64,000 bases of DNA from positions 6,322,001-6,386,000 of the forward strand of contig JAFCIZ010000001.1 of assembly GCA_017871115.1 (NCBI GenBank). Direction: 5' to 3'. The stretch comes from Cunninghamella blakesleeana (lineage: Eukaryota > Mucoromycota > Mucoromycetes > Mucorales > Cunninghamellaceae). Below, in pieces: positions 44,698 to 59,800 of this stretch (the first letter of the stretch is position 1; each line of letters starts with the position of its first letter). Under the pieces are notes generated by a model. The model saw only the letters and a list, made by a program, of their open reading frames with translations, was not told the origin of the DNA and did not search any database. Both the position numbers and the translations under genes were made by a program.

Positions 44698-47492
44698 ATG
44701 ACTCAATCATATAGAATACACGTTGAACTAAAACCAAAAACACCAGTAGTATTTTCATACCCTGATTTAGTTAAACGACATGAACAGATTGTTGGTAAAA
44801 TACCTGCTTTAGCAATGGACCTTGATAATGAACAAGATAGCTTTTTTAAATCTTTACTGGAACGTGCAGCAAAATATGATATCAATCCTGATGAAGAAGA
44901 AGATGCCGATTCTGGAGAAGAAGAAAACGTTCCTAGTGTAAGTAATATAAATTCAACTCCACTTTTTTTTTTTTTCTTTTCTTTTTTTTTTTTTTTTTTA
45001 GATCAATATATGCTTATTAATAGCACTTATACTGAATCTTTTTCTCTCACTTTTTTTTCTTTTTATAGAATATTAAAGGCGAAGAATATGATTACGAAGA
45101 TCCATTTATTGATGATAGCGAAATGATGCTGGACGAACATTACGATTATGTAGAGCCTGAAATCGATGGATATTTTGTATTTCATGGATCACTTGATGGA
45201 GAAGCGTAATACTATTGAAATAAGAAGAAGAAAATAATCAGTTAAATCCAATAACACTAATAGGAGTCTCTTTTTTTCTTTTTTAAAAAAAATATTTATT
45301 AATATAGAATTTCAAATCTTAAGAAAAAATCTAAAAAGGAAAAATCTAAAACATCAGATAAAGGTAAAGGAACCACTTCAACGACAAACGCAACCGGATC
45401 AAGTTCCACAGGAACAAACTCAATATCAACAGCACAAACAGTAAGAACAACGTCATCGTTATCATCATCATCGTCTTCAACTTCATCCGCTTCATCAAAT
45501 AAAACAATAGCTGGGTTATCATCATCAGCACGTAAAAACAACAGTAATACGGATACAATAGAAATATCGGATACAGAGGAAGAATCAACGGTGGACGGAA
45601 AATCAAAAAAATCATCAAATACAAACTCAGATACCTCTACAAAACTAACACCTACTTTAAAAAGATCAACGTCTACTTCATCCAGTTCAACAGAAAATAA
45701 TAAAAAAACAAATAAATCCAACAAAGCTTCATCATCAACATCATTGACGGCCAATGTCAATAATAGTAAGGCAAATAAATCAACCAATAATGAATCAAAA
45801 AATAGCGGGAACGAATCCTCTTCTTCAGCTAATGCTGCTGTTGCTGCTGCAAAGAAAAAAAAAGTAATCACTCCTGAGGATTTAGAACCTCTTGACCCAA
45901 GCATGGAACCTTTGATGGATAAGCTACGTCAAGACCGTCAAAAAGAAGATTTTGCTGTCAAATCTAAATTTCCTACTTCTTTACGCCCAACAGTAATTGA
46001 AATTGGTGTTCGAATGTTCAGATTGTACAACAAAGTAGATGATAACGTAATCAATCATTTAATGTATATTTTACCATATAATCGTTTTACGTTAAACGTG
46101 AGTTGATTTTTTTTATATAAATACGTTTATAATTAAAAAAATAATTGTTATTGGCATTAACTAATTAATCAACTATATATATATATATGTCTGTATTCAA
46201 ATTTTTTTTATTTATTCTTTAGAAATTTGTCACTACAAAATCAGGACCAATGGTTGTCGCCGAATGGAAACAAGAAATTGAAGAAATGACAAAAAAATTA
46301 AAAATAGTTGTTGATGAAATGATGCCTGATCAAATCCAACAATATGAACAAAAAGTGTTAGAACAGCGTAAGTATTTTAATGATATTTAAGTTTATATAT
46401 ACATATATATATTAGCATTAATACAATATATTATAATATTATCTTTACCTTTTTTTTTTTTATCTTTGATTTTTTATTTTTTTATCATTTAATATAGAAT
46501 CGACACAATCTGATGAAGTAACAAATGATGTTGAACAAAAGTTTAGATTTAATGAAGCTACTAAGAAATTGATTTATGATATATTAACAAAAGATATGTA
46601 TTCTGTTTTAATATCAAATGAAGTGGCGTAAGTAAACATAATAAAATAAAATTCATTATGTGAGTTTATGTTATAGCAAAATGTGATAATAAAGTATTTA
46701 TTTATATTTTATTATTTACATATTATATAATAGTGAATTAACGGAAAGGCCTGATATGATATCATCTGAAACAAAAGCAAGAAAATCAATGTATACAAAA
46801 GTACGGGTCATTGAAAACTCTTTTTTTTTTTGTCAGATATACATAAATATATAAATATTGGATCATTGCTAATATCAAAATTAATATTATTCCTATTCTT
46901 ACTATGGTTACTATTATTCTTATTATAGTTATTAGCTTGTTGGCCACAAGGTTGGATGTCTACATTTGATATAAGCAGGCAATATAGTATTATGAAAACA
47001 AGTATAAAAATGAAATTAAAAAACGCAGAAGAAGCGGCTTCAAAAACAAACGGCACTACATCTACAAATTCAACAGGATTCAAACGTTCTAATGGATCTA
47101 ATCTTAAAAGACCAGCACCATCATCGTCTGCAAACTCTCCCACTTCTTCAAGGAATATAAATACAAATAATAATAACACTGTACAAAATAATGAAAAACG
47201 AAAAAAATTAAATAATGAATCCCACTATATTGTTATTAATGATGAATCCAACGAAAATGGTAAATAGTAAATAATTATTGAATATCGTATGATAATTATA
47301 AATTTCAAAATTAATAATATATATGTATATATATTATTTTTATATTTTTATTTTATAGTGACACAAGAATTAAATACCAATGCGACAGATAATGACAAAG
47401 AATTAAACTCAACATACCAGCCATCTCAACCTTCACAAACTTCACAAAGACCAATATCAATGAAAATTGAATCATTAATTAGTGGGCCGTGA
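44698..47492 (+). CDS. HPC2: Hpc2/ubinuclein, HIR histone chaperone subunit
   Basis: Subunit of the HIR/HIRA complex that deposits H3.3-H4 outside S phase and controls histone genes. Exons: 44698-44937, 45069-45205, 45308-46097, 46223-46367, 46498-46627, 46734-46800, 46929-47259, 47359-47492; 657 residues. The Hpc2-related domain is plain at about residues 81-125: EEYDYEDPFIDDSEMMLDEH and DGYFVFHGSLDGEA. Then come a Lys-rich patch and a Ser/Thr/Asn low-complexity region of about 170 residues. A helical ubinuclein middle domain follows (ITPEDLEPLDPSMEPLMDKL, ACWPQGWMSTFDISRQY). I took the Met at 44698 because the upstream in-frame stretch is a hydrophobic T-rich artefact. An open antisense frame across the low-complexity region is not a gene. 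Confidence 0.9.
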
Positions 47493-48914
47493 TTTAAAAA
47501 AAAAAAAAAAAAAAAAACCAAATGTATATTCAACTACTCTATCTGAATTATTAGCATATTATTATATAATTTACATATAAAAATATATATGTATATATAT
47601 GTACATATATATATATATAGGTTTATATTTATATATAAAAATCATCTATCCATAAATAAAAAATGCTATAAATAAAAATAAAATTAACCATTGACCTTCA
47701 TTAATATTGAATATATATACTGTATTGGTATTAGTTTAATTTTTAAAAAAAATAATATTAAATATAGTGTAACACCGACACAACGGCACAGCAAGTTTAA
47801 GGATATATGACAGTCGGAGATTGCTCAACATGAAACTATAACAATTGCAGCTTACCCAATAGTATGGTATTTGTAGATCAAAAAAAGATATAATTTACCA
47901 TATTTGATAGAAAATTAAAAAAAAATTGGGGGAGAAGAGAAAAGGAAAAGGATCATCTATTGTCCAGTGGATTCCAGTCAAGATTTTTTTTATATACTTA
48001 GGAGTGATATGCTATAGTAGGTAATAAATACAAGGGGAAGAACACAAAAGAAATAATAATAATAATAAAAAAATAATAATAATAATAACAATATTAATAA
48101 TAATAATAATACTAAACGTGCTTTCAATACGATTTTTTATTATCTTTTCTTTTTAAATATACATTTTTAATGAAGTGTTTATAATTTAACGTATATAATA
48201 TAAAAAAAGTTAACTATGAATGGGAAATGGACAAAAAGTAATTAAGATTATATAGCATGTATTTGGAATAATAAGAAAAAAGGGAAAGTAATTCTTTATT
48301 GAAGTTCCAATTATCTTTTATCTAAAATATTTTGCGAATAATAGGATATAATAACATATTATTATAGAAAACTAGATAAATTGAACAAAGATGCTTGCCT
48401 AATAAGGATACCAATGATCAGCGAGCTTATTATAGTAATTATAATGATTTGTATATAATAGCCATGTCTGTGGTCCTTCAAAAAGTTTATTTTAATTATT
48501 ATTATTTATTATTATTATTTTTTTTTTTCTTTTTCTAGGTTAAGAGGAGGTTAGGAATTAACTCGCGCGTTAGTCAACAACAAAAAAAAAAAGTAGAGCC
48601 AGAGTACAGGAGACAAACTAGTGTAACTAAAAAACAAATAAATATAGGTTTATATCATGTGAAACGTGTGTAATAACTTTATTTCTTTTTTCTTTTTTTT
48701 TTACAAATGGATTAGGGTGGCGCTTCCTAAAAAAAAATGGTAATACTTTATTTTGACTTAAAAAAAAAAAAAACACTCTTTTCCCTTTCTTTTTCTTTTT
48801 CTTTTCATTTTTTTATTTTGTTTATACAACTAATAATTATTAATTTTCATCATCTTTATATATATATATATATATACATTTTTATTTATATTTTTTTTTA
48901 TATAGACTGCTATT
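47493..48914. other. Spacer: HPC2 3' flank and CRZ1-like promoter
   Basis: 1.4 kb with no open frame of note. A less AT-rich island lies at about 47768-47880, and another at 48533-48620 contains CTCGCGCGTTAG. Either could be a 5' UTR, an enhancer or an unrecognised RNA. Confidence 0.45.
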
Positions 48915-50048
48915 ATGGAATACTCAGATTCTTTTTATTATTTACCTTTTGAACACTTTACCCCAACATTTTCAGAATTGCATGAAAAACCAATAGAACA
49001 TACAATGTTTACACCTTCAACATCATCAGCACCAGCAACCTCTTCATCAATAATGACAGCATATAATTATGATCATATACCTTCAAGTGTACAATCATCA
49101 CCAATCTCATCAAATACTAGTATTCATTCAAATAGTTCATATCAACAAGGAATGTTATCACCAACTTATTTCAATTCTTTTTATGCCACTTCAAATCAAG
49201 TGCCATCATCCGCAGTTCCTTTTACACCTTTACCACCATCAGAATTAGGATATAATCAAAATATTAACCATCACAATCATAATCAATGTAATAACAATAA
49301 TAATAATAACAATAATCAATCATACCAAGTATCATGTTTTCCTTCACCAGTAAATAGTCTTCTTGAATTTGAACCTATACCTACAGCAACATTACCAGCA
49401 CACACAGTAAAATCACACAACATTCATCAAATAAATAATTTTACACAAAATGAAGTAGTCCTCACATCTATTAATGATAAAAAGAAAAAAACTTTAACCA
49501 AAAAGCAAAAAAAAATAAATGAATTACCATATGCACCCAACTTATTAAATTTACAACTTGTATCTATCAATAATAATAACAATGGACAACAAATAATGAA
49601 TTCATCATCACCATTATCATCAATCAATCGCTCCCATAATAATAATAATAGTAATAATAAAAAGCAAAAATCAATATCAACAGCCATAAATACACCTAAA
49701 AAACCAACAAAATCACCAAGCGCTTATAAATGTGATTATCCTAATTGTGAAAAAACATTTACTCGTCCTTATAATTTAAAATCTCATCGTAGGACCCATA
49801 CCGCAGAACGACCATTCGTTTGTCCCTTGTGCCCTAAATCTTTCGCTCGACAACATGACCGAAATAGACACGCCAAACTACATTTGGGAATCAAACCTTA
49901 CATTTGCCATTTTTGTGATAAACCTTTTGCAAGGCAGGATGCGTTAAATAGACATCAACGGGTGGATGATTTGGCTGGTCCTTCTTGTGCTCGTACCTCT
50001 TGTAGAAAAAAGAAAAAACATCAAAGAGTATCACCTTCTATTATCTAA
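48915..50048 (+). CDS. CRZ1: C2H2 zinc-finger transcription factor, Crz1-like
   Basis: Crz1 relatives enter the nucleus after calcineurin dephosphorylation and activate calcium and stress genes. Single coding exon of 377 residues. The first 265 residues are low complexity (Ser, Pro, Asn), typical of a regulatory region. Three zinc fingers start near residue 271: CDYPNCEKTFTRPYNLKSH, then CPLCPKSFARQHDRNRH, then CHFCDKPFARQDALNRH. TRPYNLKSH followed by FARQHDRNRH is the Crz1 fingerprint. The third finger lacks the usual last histidine and may use the Cys in AGPSC, as in Crz1. A basic tail (SCRKKKKH) ends the protein. I saw no clear PxIxIT docking motif, so calcineurin control is not shown. A possible extra 5' exon (ATG at 48737, intron to 48904) would add four residues. 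Confidence 0.82.
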   Translation: MEYSDSFYYLPFEHFTPTFSELHEKPIEHTMFTPSTSSAPATSSSIMTAYNYDHIPSSVQSSPISSNTSIHSNSSYQQGMLSPTYFNSFYATSNQVPSSAVPFTPLPPSELGYNQNINHHNHNQCNNNNNNNNNQSYQVSCFPSPVNSLLEFEPIPTATLPAHTVKSHNIHQINNFTQNEVVLTSINDKKKKTLTKKQKKINELPYAPNLLNLQLVSINNNNNGQQIMNSSSPLSSINRSHNNNNSNNKKQKSISTAINTPKKPTKSPSAYKCDYPNCEKTFTRPYNLKSHRRTHTAERPFVCPLCPKSFARQHDRNRHAKLHLGIKPYICHFCDKPFARQDALNRHQRVDDLAGPSCARTSCRKKKKHQRVSPSII

Positions 50049-51522
50049 CCAAAAATAAAAAATAAAAAATACTCCCCTAATCTTTCTATATATGTACTCG
50101 CTCCCTTTCCCTTTTTTATTATTATTATTATTATTATTATATTATACATTTATATATCCCATTTTTTGTTTTTATGTTTTTAATATATTATTATCATTAT
50201 TGTTATTATTATTTTTTTTATCTTTTATGATTATTATTATGATTATTATTTAATATGTATTTTCTCTTGATGAGAATGTTTATAAATAAAAAATATACCT
50301 TTTTTTTAAAAAAAAAAATTGCAATTAGGATAGTATATTCTACTTAAAAACTTTTTTTTTTTTGATCTCATTATTAAAACCCAATTTAGTTGTTAATTCG
50401 CCGGGATCTTGACGTACCCAAAAAAAAAAAAAAAATGAATGTTTTTGGATTTCACTCTCCGAGAAATCTTCATTTCTTTTTTTTTTTTTAAAAAAAAAAG
50501 GTTTATATTTATAGTTAAACAGTTTTATCTGTTTATAATTATTTATTATTTCTATATATATATATTGGTATTATTATTACCACTATTATTATTTTTATTT
50601 AAATTAAAGAAATGAATAAATAATAAAATAATAAAAACAATCAATGAAATGATTACGTTTTTACTACTCTCCGTAGTAACAAAGTTACACAAATAATTTT
50701 AATTTTTTTTTTTCTTTTACATATTTTTTAAATGAAACATCAAGTATTAAGTAGAAAAAAAAAAAAATTAGATATTATTTAAATTTATAAACAAATTGAT
50801 CTTTTTTTTATATTATTTAAGTTTAAATAAATATATAAATATATATATTTCAGTCTAGAATGTTTTTTTTTTTTTCGAAAAAAAATTTAAAAAAATAATA
50901 TTGGTATAATAATGATATCATTTTTATTACTAGATTGTTTTTTTTTTTTTGAATGAAGATCTTATATAGAAAAATAAAAGAGAGGAGAGAAAGAGAAAAG
51001 AAAAAGATTATCTATTAATAGTAAAAATAACTTTAACATAAATTGTTTAAAAAGATAAGAGTAGCCATGTTGGGGGAAGAATATTAAAATAAGAATAAAA
51101 ATAAATAAAAAATTGATCAAGGGAGGAACGGGGGGAAGTAAAATGAAGGCCGATGGTTCACAATAATATGATCATCTAATATTATATATATCCGCACTTT
51201 TCGTGTAATGTTAAAAAAAAAAGGTATCCAATGACTATCGCGGAAAAACACCACTTTAGGGAAAATGAGAGCTGTAGGTTGAATTACCTTTTTAAACTGC
51301 TATAATCAACTATTATATATATATATATTTATGTAGTGTATAAATATATACAATAAATATATACATAATTGTATTCGATTCTATTTAAAACTTAAAAAAT
51401 GATAATAATAATTAACAATTTATAATCATTATCTTTGTTCAACATAATAATAGTATTGTTTATTTTTTACTTTTTTTAAAAAAAAAATCTGTCGTAATGT
51501 TAGGAAAAAATGTGTACCTATA

Positions 51523-51553
<31 letters not shown>

Positions 51554-52241
51554 CCCTCACTCTTCCTCTGATTATTGGATTTCATATGATATATTGTTTA
51601 TGGAATTGTTTTTTTTTCCATTTTCAAATCAAACATTTATCTCTCAAAAAAAAAAAATACTACTCATTGTATTATAAAATAACCATCAACAAAAAAATAA
51701 TAATAAAAGATTTTGTTTTTATTTTATTTTATTTGTAGATCATGATCATTTATTATTATTTAAGCAAACACGCGTCATGTAGATTACGTGATAAACTTTT
51801 ACGATTCCATGTATTTGGACAACAATCCAAAATAAAATCATTGCCATATATATATATATTTCTCTTATTAAATAAAGTTATCCTTTTGTACCATACATGA
51901 TCACCATTGATTTTTTTTAACAAATTATTCGGCGTGTTTTCCTTTTTTTTTTTTATTTATTTTTATTTGGTATGTGATAATATAAAATCAATATTTTTTT
52001 CCTATTTAGTGATAGACAATTTTTTTTACTGTATTTGGATGATGTTTTATTCGTTATTTATGTCTTGCATTACATTTATTTTGTGTCATAGTTCTTTTTC
52101 GTAAATTGTAACGATCATTTGTACTCTCTTTTTTTTTCCTTTTTTTGATCCATCATTTTTTATAAATATATATTTGCACACGTATATTATTTATTTATTA
52201 TATATAATAAAAAAGTAGGTTACCAAAAGAAAGAGAAGCGT
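50049..52241. other. 2.2-kb spacer, no gene seen
   Basis: Lies between the convergent CRZ1-like and methyltransferase genes. Very rich in homopolymers, including a 27-nt T run. A more complex stretch at about 51060-51300, with several G runs, has no open frame; its nature is unknown. Confidence 0.5.
51527..51553. repeat. 27-nt poly(T) run
   Basis: The longest homopolymer in the window, flanked by GAG and CCCTC. Confidence 0.95.
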
Positions 52242-53208
52242 TTACTTTTTGGTAGCTACCACACGTAGACGAACATACATGACATGCCATGTACCATCTT
52301 CACGTTGATAAGCGGGCCTTAAATGTTCTACAATTTCCTGTATAAATTGATCTCGATCTTCTTCTGGAGGCAAAGCATTAAAAAAGGAGAATCCAAATGT
52401 CTTAATCCAACCAGCTACATCTGTATCCAACTGTGTAGGACGAGGTACTAAAGCGATATGCTTCACATCAAACCCATTTTCTTGTAACAATTTTTGATAA
52501 TAAGTATCTGAAGGGAAGAACCATGGCGAATAACTTTGCCCATCCAATCCTCGTTTATTTAACCCTGATATCAATGCTGTGTGTATTTCACCTACATTCA
52601 TATATCCCCCAAACTCTACTACCATTCTACCCCCAGGTTTTAATGCTTGGTGAATCCCTTTGATTACTCCAACTGGATCCTTTTTCATCCAGTGTAACGC
52701 TAAATTCACAAATAATAAAATAATAAAAATGAAGTTAAATAACTGATACGTAAATATATACGCATATGGCGACGATGTTTGTTTTATTATCATTATTAAA
52801 AAAAAATCTCTTTATTAATATTATTTTTATAATAATAATTTTATTACCTGCATTTGAAAAAACAGCATCAAAAGGTTCCATTTTATTATCTGTTAACCAA
52901 GAAGAAAGCTGTTGACAGTCGGCAACGTGATATGTAGTATTGTCGTGCTGACGTGATATATTGGCTTTTTGAATCATGTCAGTACTTGCATCTACTCCAA
53001 CTACCTGTTGACATAGTTTTGCTAATTCATTTGTCAAGACGCCATCTCCACAGCCAACGTCTAATATTCTTTCATTGGAACGGGCGTCTAGCATGGATAA
53101 AATAGTATTACCTAACTTTGGTACAAAAGAAGCATTTGTTTCATATGCATCTGCTTTCCAATAATCTTTACTTGTTGTTTGTTCTTCTTTCATTGTTTTA
53201 TAAAACAA
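52242..53208 (-). CDS. Class I SAM-dependent methyltransferase, substrate unknown
   Basis: Two exons on the minus strand (52848-53208 and 52242-52699) give 272 residues, or 267 if translation begins at the second Met. The Rossmann AdoMet-binding motif I is ILDVGCGDGVLT, motif II VVGVDAS and motif III VADCQQL. Post-motif text includes LHWMKKDPVGVIKGIHQALK and GGRMVVEFGGYMN. The overall look resembles trans-aconitate-type and bacterial small-molecule methyltransferases (PWFFPS block, then a C-terminal LRPAYQREDGTWHVMYVRLR). No membrane or targeting segment is seen. The natural substrate cannot be told from sequence. Confidence 0.85.
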
Positions 53209-53691
53209 TATGTATATGTACTTGAAAAAAAAAAAGGAATATGTAACTTATTTTTAAAAGAGAAAAAAAAAGCGAAAAAAAACGTTTGAAAAAAAGGCGT
53301 CGCTTTTTTAAAATTTTAAAGGATAATTTATGCCGGCAAAAAAAAAAACCTGAATAGTTTTTATTGGCTTACTTACTGACTCACTGAATATCATTTTATT
53401 TCACTGCATTAAAACCAATGGTATGTTTTTCGTTTACTTATTATCATAATGAATCATATTTTATATTTTTTGTCTCTAGGAATTGCTGTTTATATATTTA
53501 TTTTTAATAATAATAATAATAAAAATAGCATTATGAAAATATATATATATATATAAAATTTGAAATGATAAAGGTACATAGTAAAATAATAATAAAGAGA
53601 TGTGTAAATGAAAATTAATAGAAAAAAAGTGTATACATATACATATAATATAAAGAAATATATTGGGAGGTAATAGCTATAAGATTATAGT
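53209..53691. other. Spacer, methyltransferase promoter and MCM2 3' flank
   Basis: 483 bp; purine-rich close to the methyltransferase start, otherwise AT-rich with no gene. Confidence 0.45.
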
Positions 53692-57512
<3,821 letters not shown>

Positions 57513-57620
57513 GGTATACAATATTTTTTTTAAACAATTTATTTATTCTTTTACCATAGTTATAAATAAAATGAATCAATATATACACACGTAGAAAAAT
57601 AAAAAGTTTAGAAAGAAAGA

Positions 57621-57627
57621 CGCGAAA
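57621..57627 (+). promoter_or_regulatory. CGCGAAA (MBF/SBF/E2F-like) element
   Basis: ACGCGAAAAAA starts at 57620, about 109 bp before the MCM2 start codon. MCM genes are classic G1/S targets of MBF/E2F-type factors. The site is seen; its use is inferred. Confidence 0.5.
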
Positions 57628-58246
57628 AAAATCTGGATACGAAAAAAAAAAATTATAGAGTCACTTCAAATTTTAAACAACGCTTATTTTAATGATCTCT
57701 TTTAACCCAATTCTAGGTCAATTTTTTTTTAAAAAATGGCCTATAGTAACTCTTTAAAAAAAAAGGAAAAGAAATTGAACTCATATTGATGTATGAGACA
57801 AATGTAAGTATTATTAATTTTATCAATAAAATCAACCAATAAAATAAAAATAAAAGAAAGCCAACAAAAAATTGTCAAAATGGGTTAGCTAAGCATGAAT
57901 CAACTTTATTGTTGAAGGGGGGGGGTAACTTCATATATTTAAATACCATGGAAATTATAGCTATGAGATATATCAATACAAAAAAAGAGCCATTATTAGT
58001 TGGTGATTTTTGTTTTTGTTTAAAAATACTATAAAAGTATATAAATATAAATGTAAATATTATTGATAATAATAAAGAATAACAATATGTGCGTGTTTCA
58101 AATCTATAAATTAATGTACATGTTATTTTTTAAAATTCTGCTTCGTGTGTGTGAATAATTTCTATTTATTTATTTTTCTAAAATAACGTCAATCATAAGA
58201 AATAAAAATAAATATAAAATAAATCCCTCATTATGTAATTAAAAAA

Positions 58247-58388
58247 ATGGATGTTTCTGTGGTAGATTCAAAAGAACAACAACCATTTTTCTCTCTTTGG
58301 CATATCTGAAACTGCAGCGGTTGAATTAATTAACCATTCGATAAAAATGAAAAAAGAAGAGACATATATATTCTCCATCACAGATTGA
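58247..58388 (+). pseudogene. Possible small ORF with one-base frameshift
   Basis: From ATG at 58247 the frame reads MDVSVVDSKEQQPFF and stops soon after (SLWHI). In the next frame, overlapping near 58295, it continues as FGISETAAVELINHSIKMKK and ends at 58388. Joined, this would be about 46 ordinary, not low-complexity codons. No family is recognised. It may be a decayed gene, an exon of an unseen gene or chance. Confidence 0.25.
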
Positions 58389-59446
58389 GTTTTTGATTTA
58401 TTATACAAGAAAACTATAAATAACAATAGTTATGGTAACGATAAAATGATGATCAATATATTAAATAGTGAAGATTAATAATGAATATAAATAAATATTT
58501 AATTTTTTTTATTAAAAAAAGAAAAAGAAGCAATGGTATTGACAATAATGTAATCATAGTTTGTGATGTAATCATGTATTAAATGAATAAATTTCATTAT
58601 ATAAATGATGATAGTTGCTTTATTAGAAATATTAGGGGAATTGATATCATAAATGACCAATAAATGATAGCCATAATAATTTCGGTTGGAGCCTTTTTTC
58701 TTCTAATTTGATACGAAGCTTTTTCATTTTATTTTTTTAATTGCTCGCTTAAAAATAAATAATACCTCATTTATTTTATCTATGCTTATCTATGCAGTAT
58801 TCACTTATTAAGCTGAGTAAAGGAAAAAAAAAGTTACATATGTTGCACAATTACTTTTATTTTTTATTTTCAATAGATTAACCAAAGAAAATAATTATAG
58901 TTTTAGAAAGAATAAAATAAGCAGTTATGATATAATGATAGTTTGAGTCTTATATTATTATTATTATTATATTGGTGCTGTATCATTTTTTTTTTTTTTT
59001 TGGTGGATGGGTTTATTTGCATTAATGATTTTTTTATTACCAGCTTAGATATTGATGTTTTTTTAATCAACTAAAAAATAATAACAAATTTATATATATA
59101 TACATATGTTAGTAAGTTGATTGATATTAATACTATTGCTTTTTATTATTATATTCTTTCGATTCTTTTCTAATTATTTATCATCTGGTTTAACATATGT
59201 CAATCATCGAATTATTAGAAAATCATATATGAACTACACACTTAACCTTAAGTAAATCGAAAGAAAAAAAAAAAAGCTTAATTCAAACTCAACTACATAC
59301 ACCAATTGGAAATGATTCATGTCTTAATTTTTCATATTTTTTTTTCTCACATAAATTTAAGGAATTTTTATTTATTTTATCTTCCTTTCTTTCTTTTTTC
59401 TTCACTCTCTTTTCCTTTCCTATTTTTTTTTTTTTTTAATAAAATC

Positions 59447-59800
59447 ATGCAATTACCATTTCGAAAGCCATCATTTTGGAAGAAATCATCTTCATCAGCA
59501 TCAAAACAAAGACAAAAAAGTGTATCATCATCAACGTCATCTAATAGTGGAAAATCTGTCCATTTTTCAGATTCATGTAGTTCCATTTATTATACTTACG
59601 GTAGTGGAGATTATGATCGAGGGTCTACTTATCTTAGTGAAGAAGACCAGTTAAATTTTGACGACCCCTATGAACATATTAAATCCGATAATAAAGAAGA
59701 TGAAGAATGGGATGAACAAGTAAAGAAAAATACTAAAGTCAATCAAAAAAGAGGTCATCATAGTATAGCTGTTTTAGTTCAATATAGGGCTAATTTTTAA
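59447..59800 (+). CDS. Small Ser-rich protein with RVxF-like PP1 docking motif
   Basis: A 117-residue frame, not a named family to me. The N terminus is basic (MQLPFRKPSFWKKSSSS), then Ser-rich. Near residues 36-42 is KSVHFSD, which fits the [K/R]-x-V-x-F consensus for docking to protein phosphatase 1, followed by YYTYGSGDYDRGS and an acidic Asp/Glu stretch. In several fungal PP1 regulators a V-x-F-S/T-D patch is followed by a Tyr-rich YDR segment, so a PP1 regulator or target is plausible, but this is inference. The Met at 59447 was taken because upstream in-frame sequence is a T-rich 5' UTR-like tract. The stop at 59798-59800 may hide a further exon. Confidence 0.6.
   Translation: MQLPFRKPSFWKKSSSSASKQRQKSVSSSTSSNSGKSVHFSDSCSSIYYTYGSGDYDRGSTYLSEEDQLNFDDPYEHIKSDNKEDEEWDEQVKKNTKVNQKRGHHSIAVLVQYRANF

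Larger units (their letters stand above)
57513..59446. other. Spacer: MCM2 promoter and upstream of the 117-aa gene
   Basis: 1.9 kb. It contains the CGCGAAA element, a run of nine G (57917-57925) and a short frameshifted open frame (58247-58388), listed separately. No full gene seen. Confidence 0.5.

Noticed and set aside
45299..45904. 201-codon minus-strand acidic ORF
   Set aside because: It is a mirror of the Ser/Thr/Lys-rich coding region of HPC2. Its biased composition follows from those codons.
49427..49687. 86-codon minus-strand Leu-rich ORF
   Set aside because: Antisense of Asn/Ser/Lys repeats in the CRZ1-like gene.
51199..51205. TTTCGTG as a further G1/S element
   Set aside because: No start codon of a replication gene is near. 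It shows that the 7-mer can occur by chance, so it was used only as a caution.
51907..52104. 65-codon hydrophobic ORF
   Set aside because: Phe/Tyr/Ile-only translation of T-rich spacer; no family pattern.
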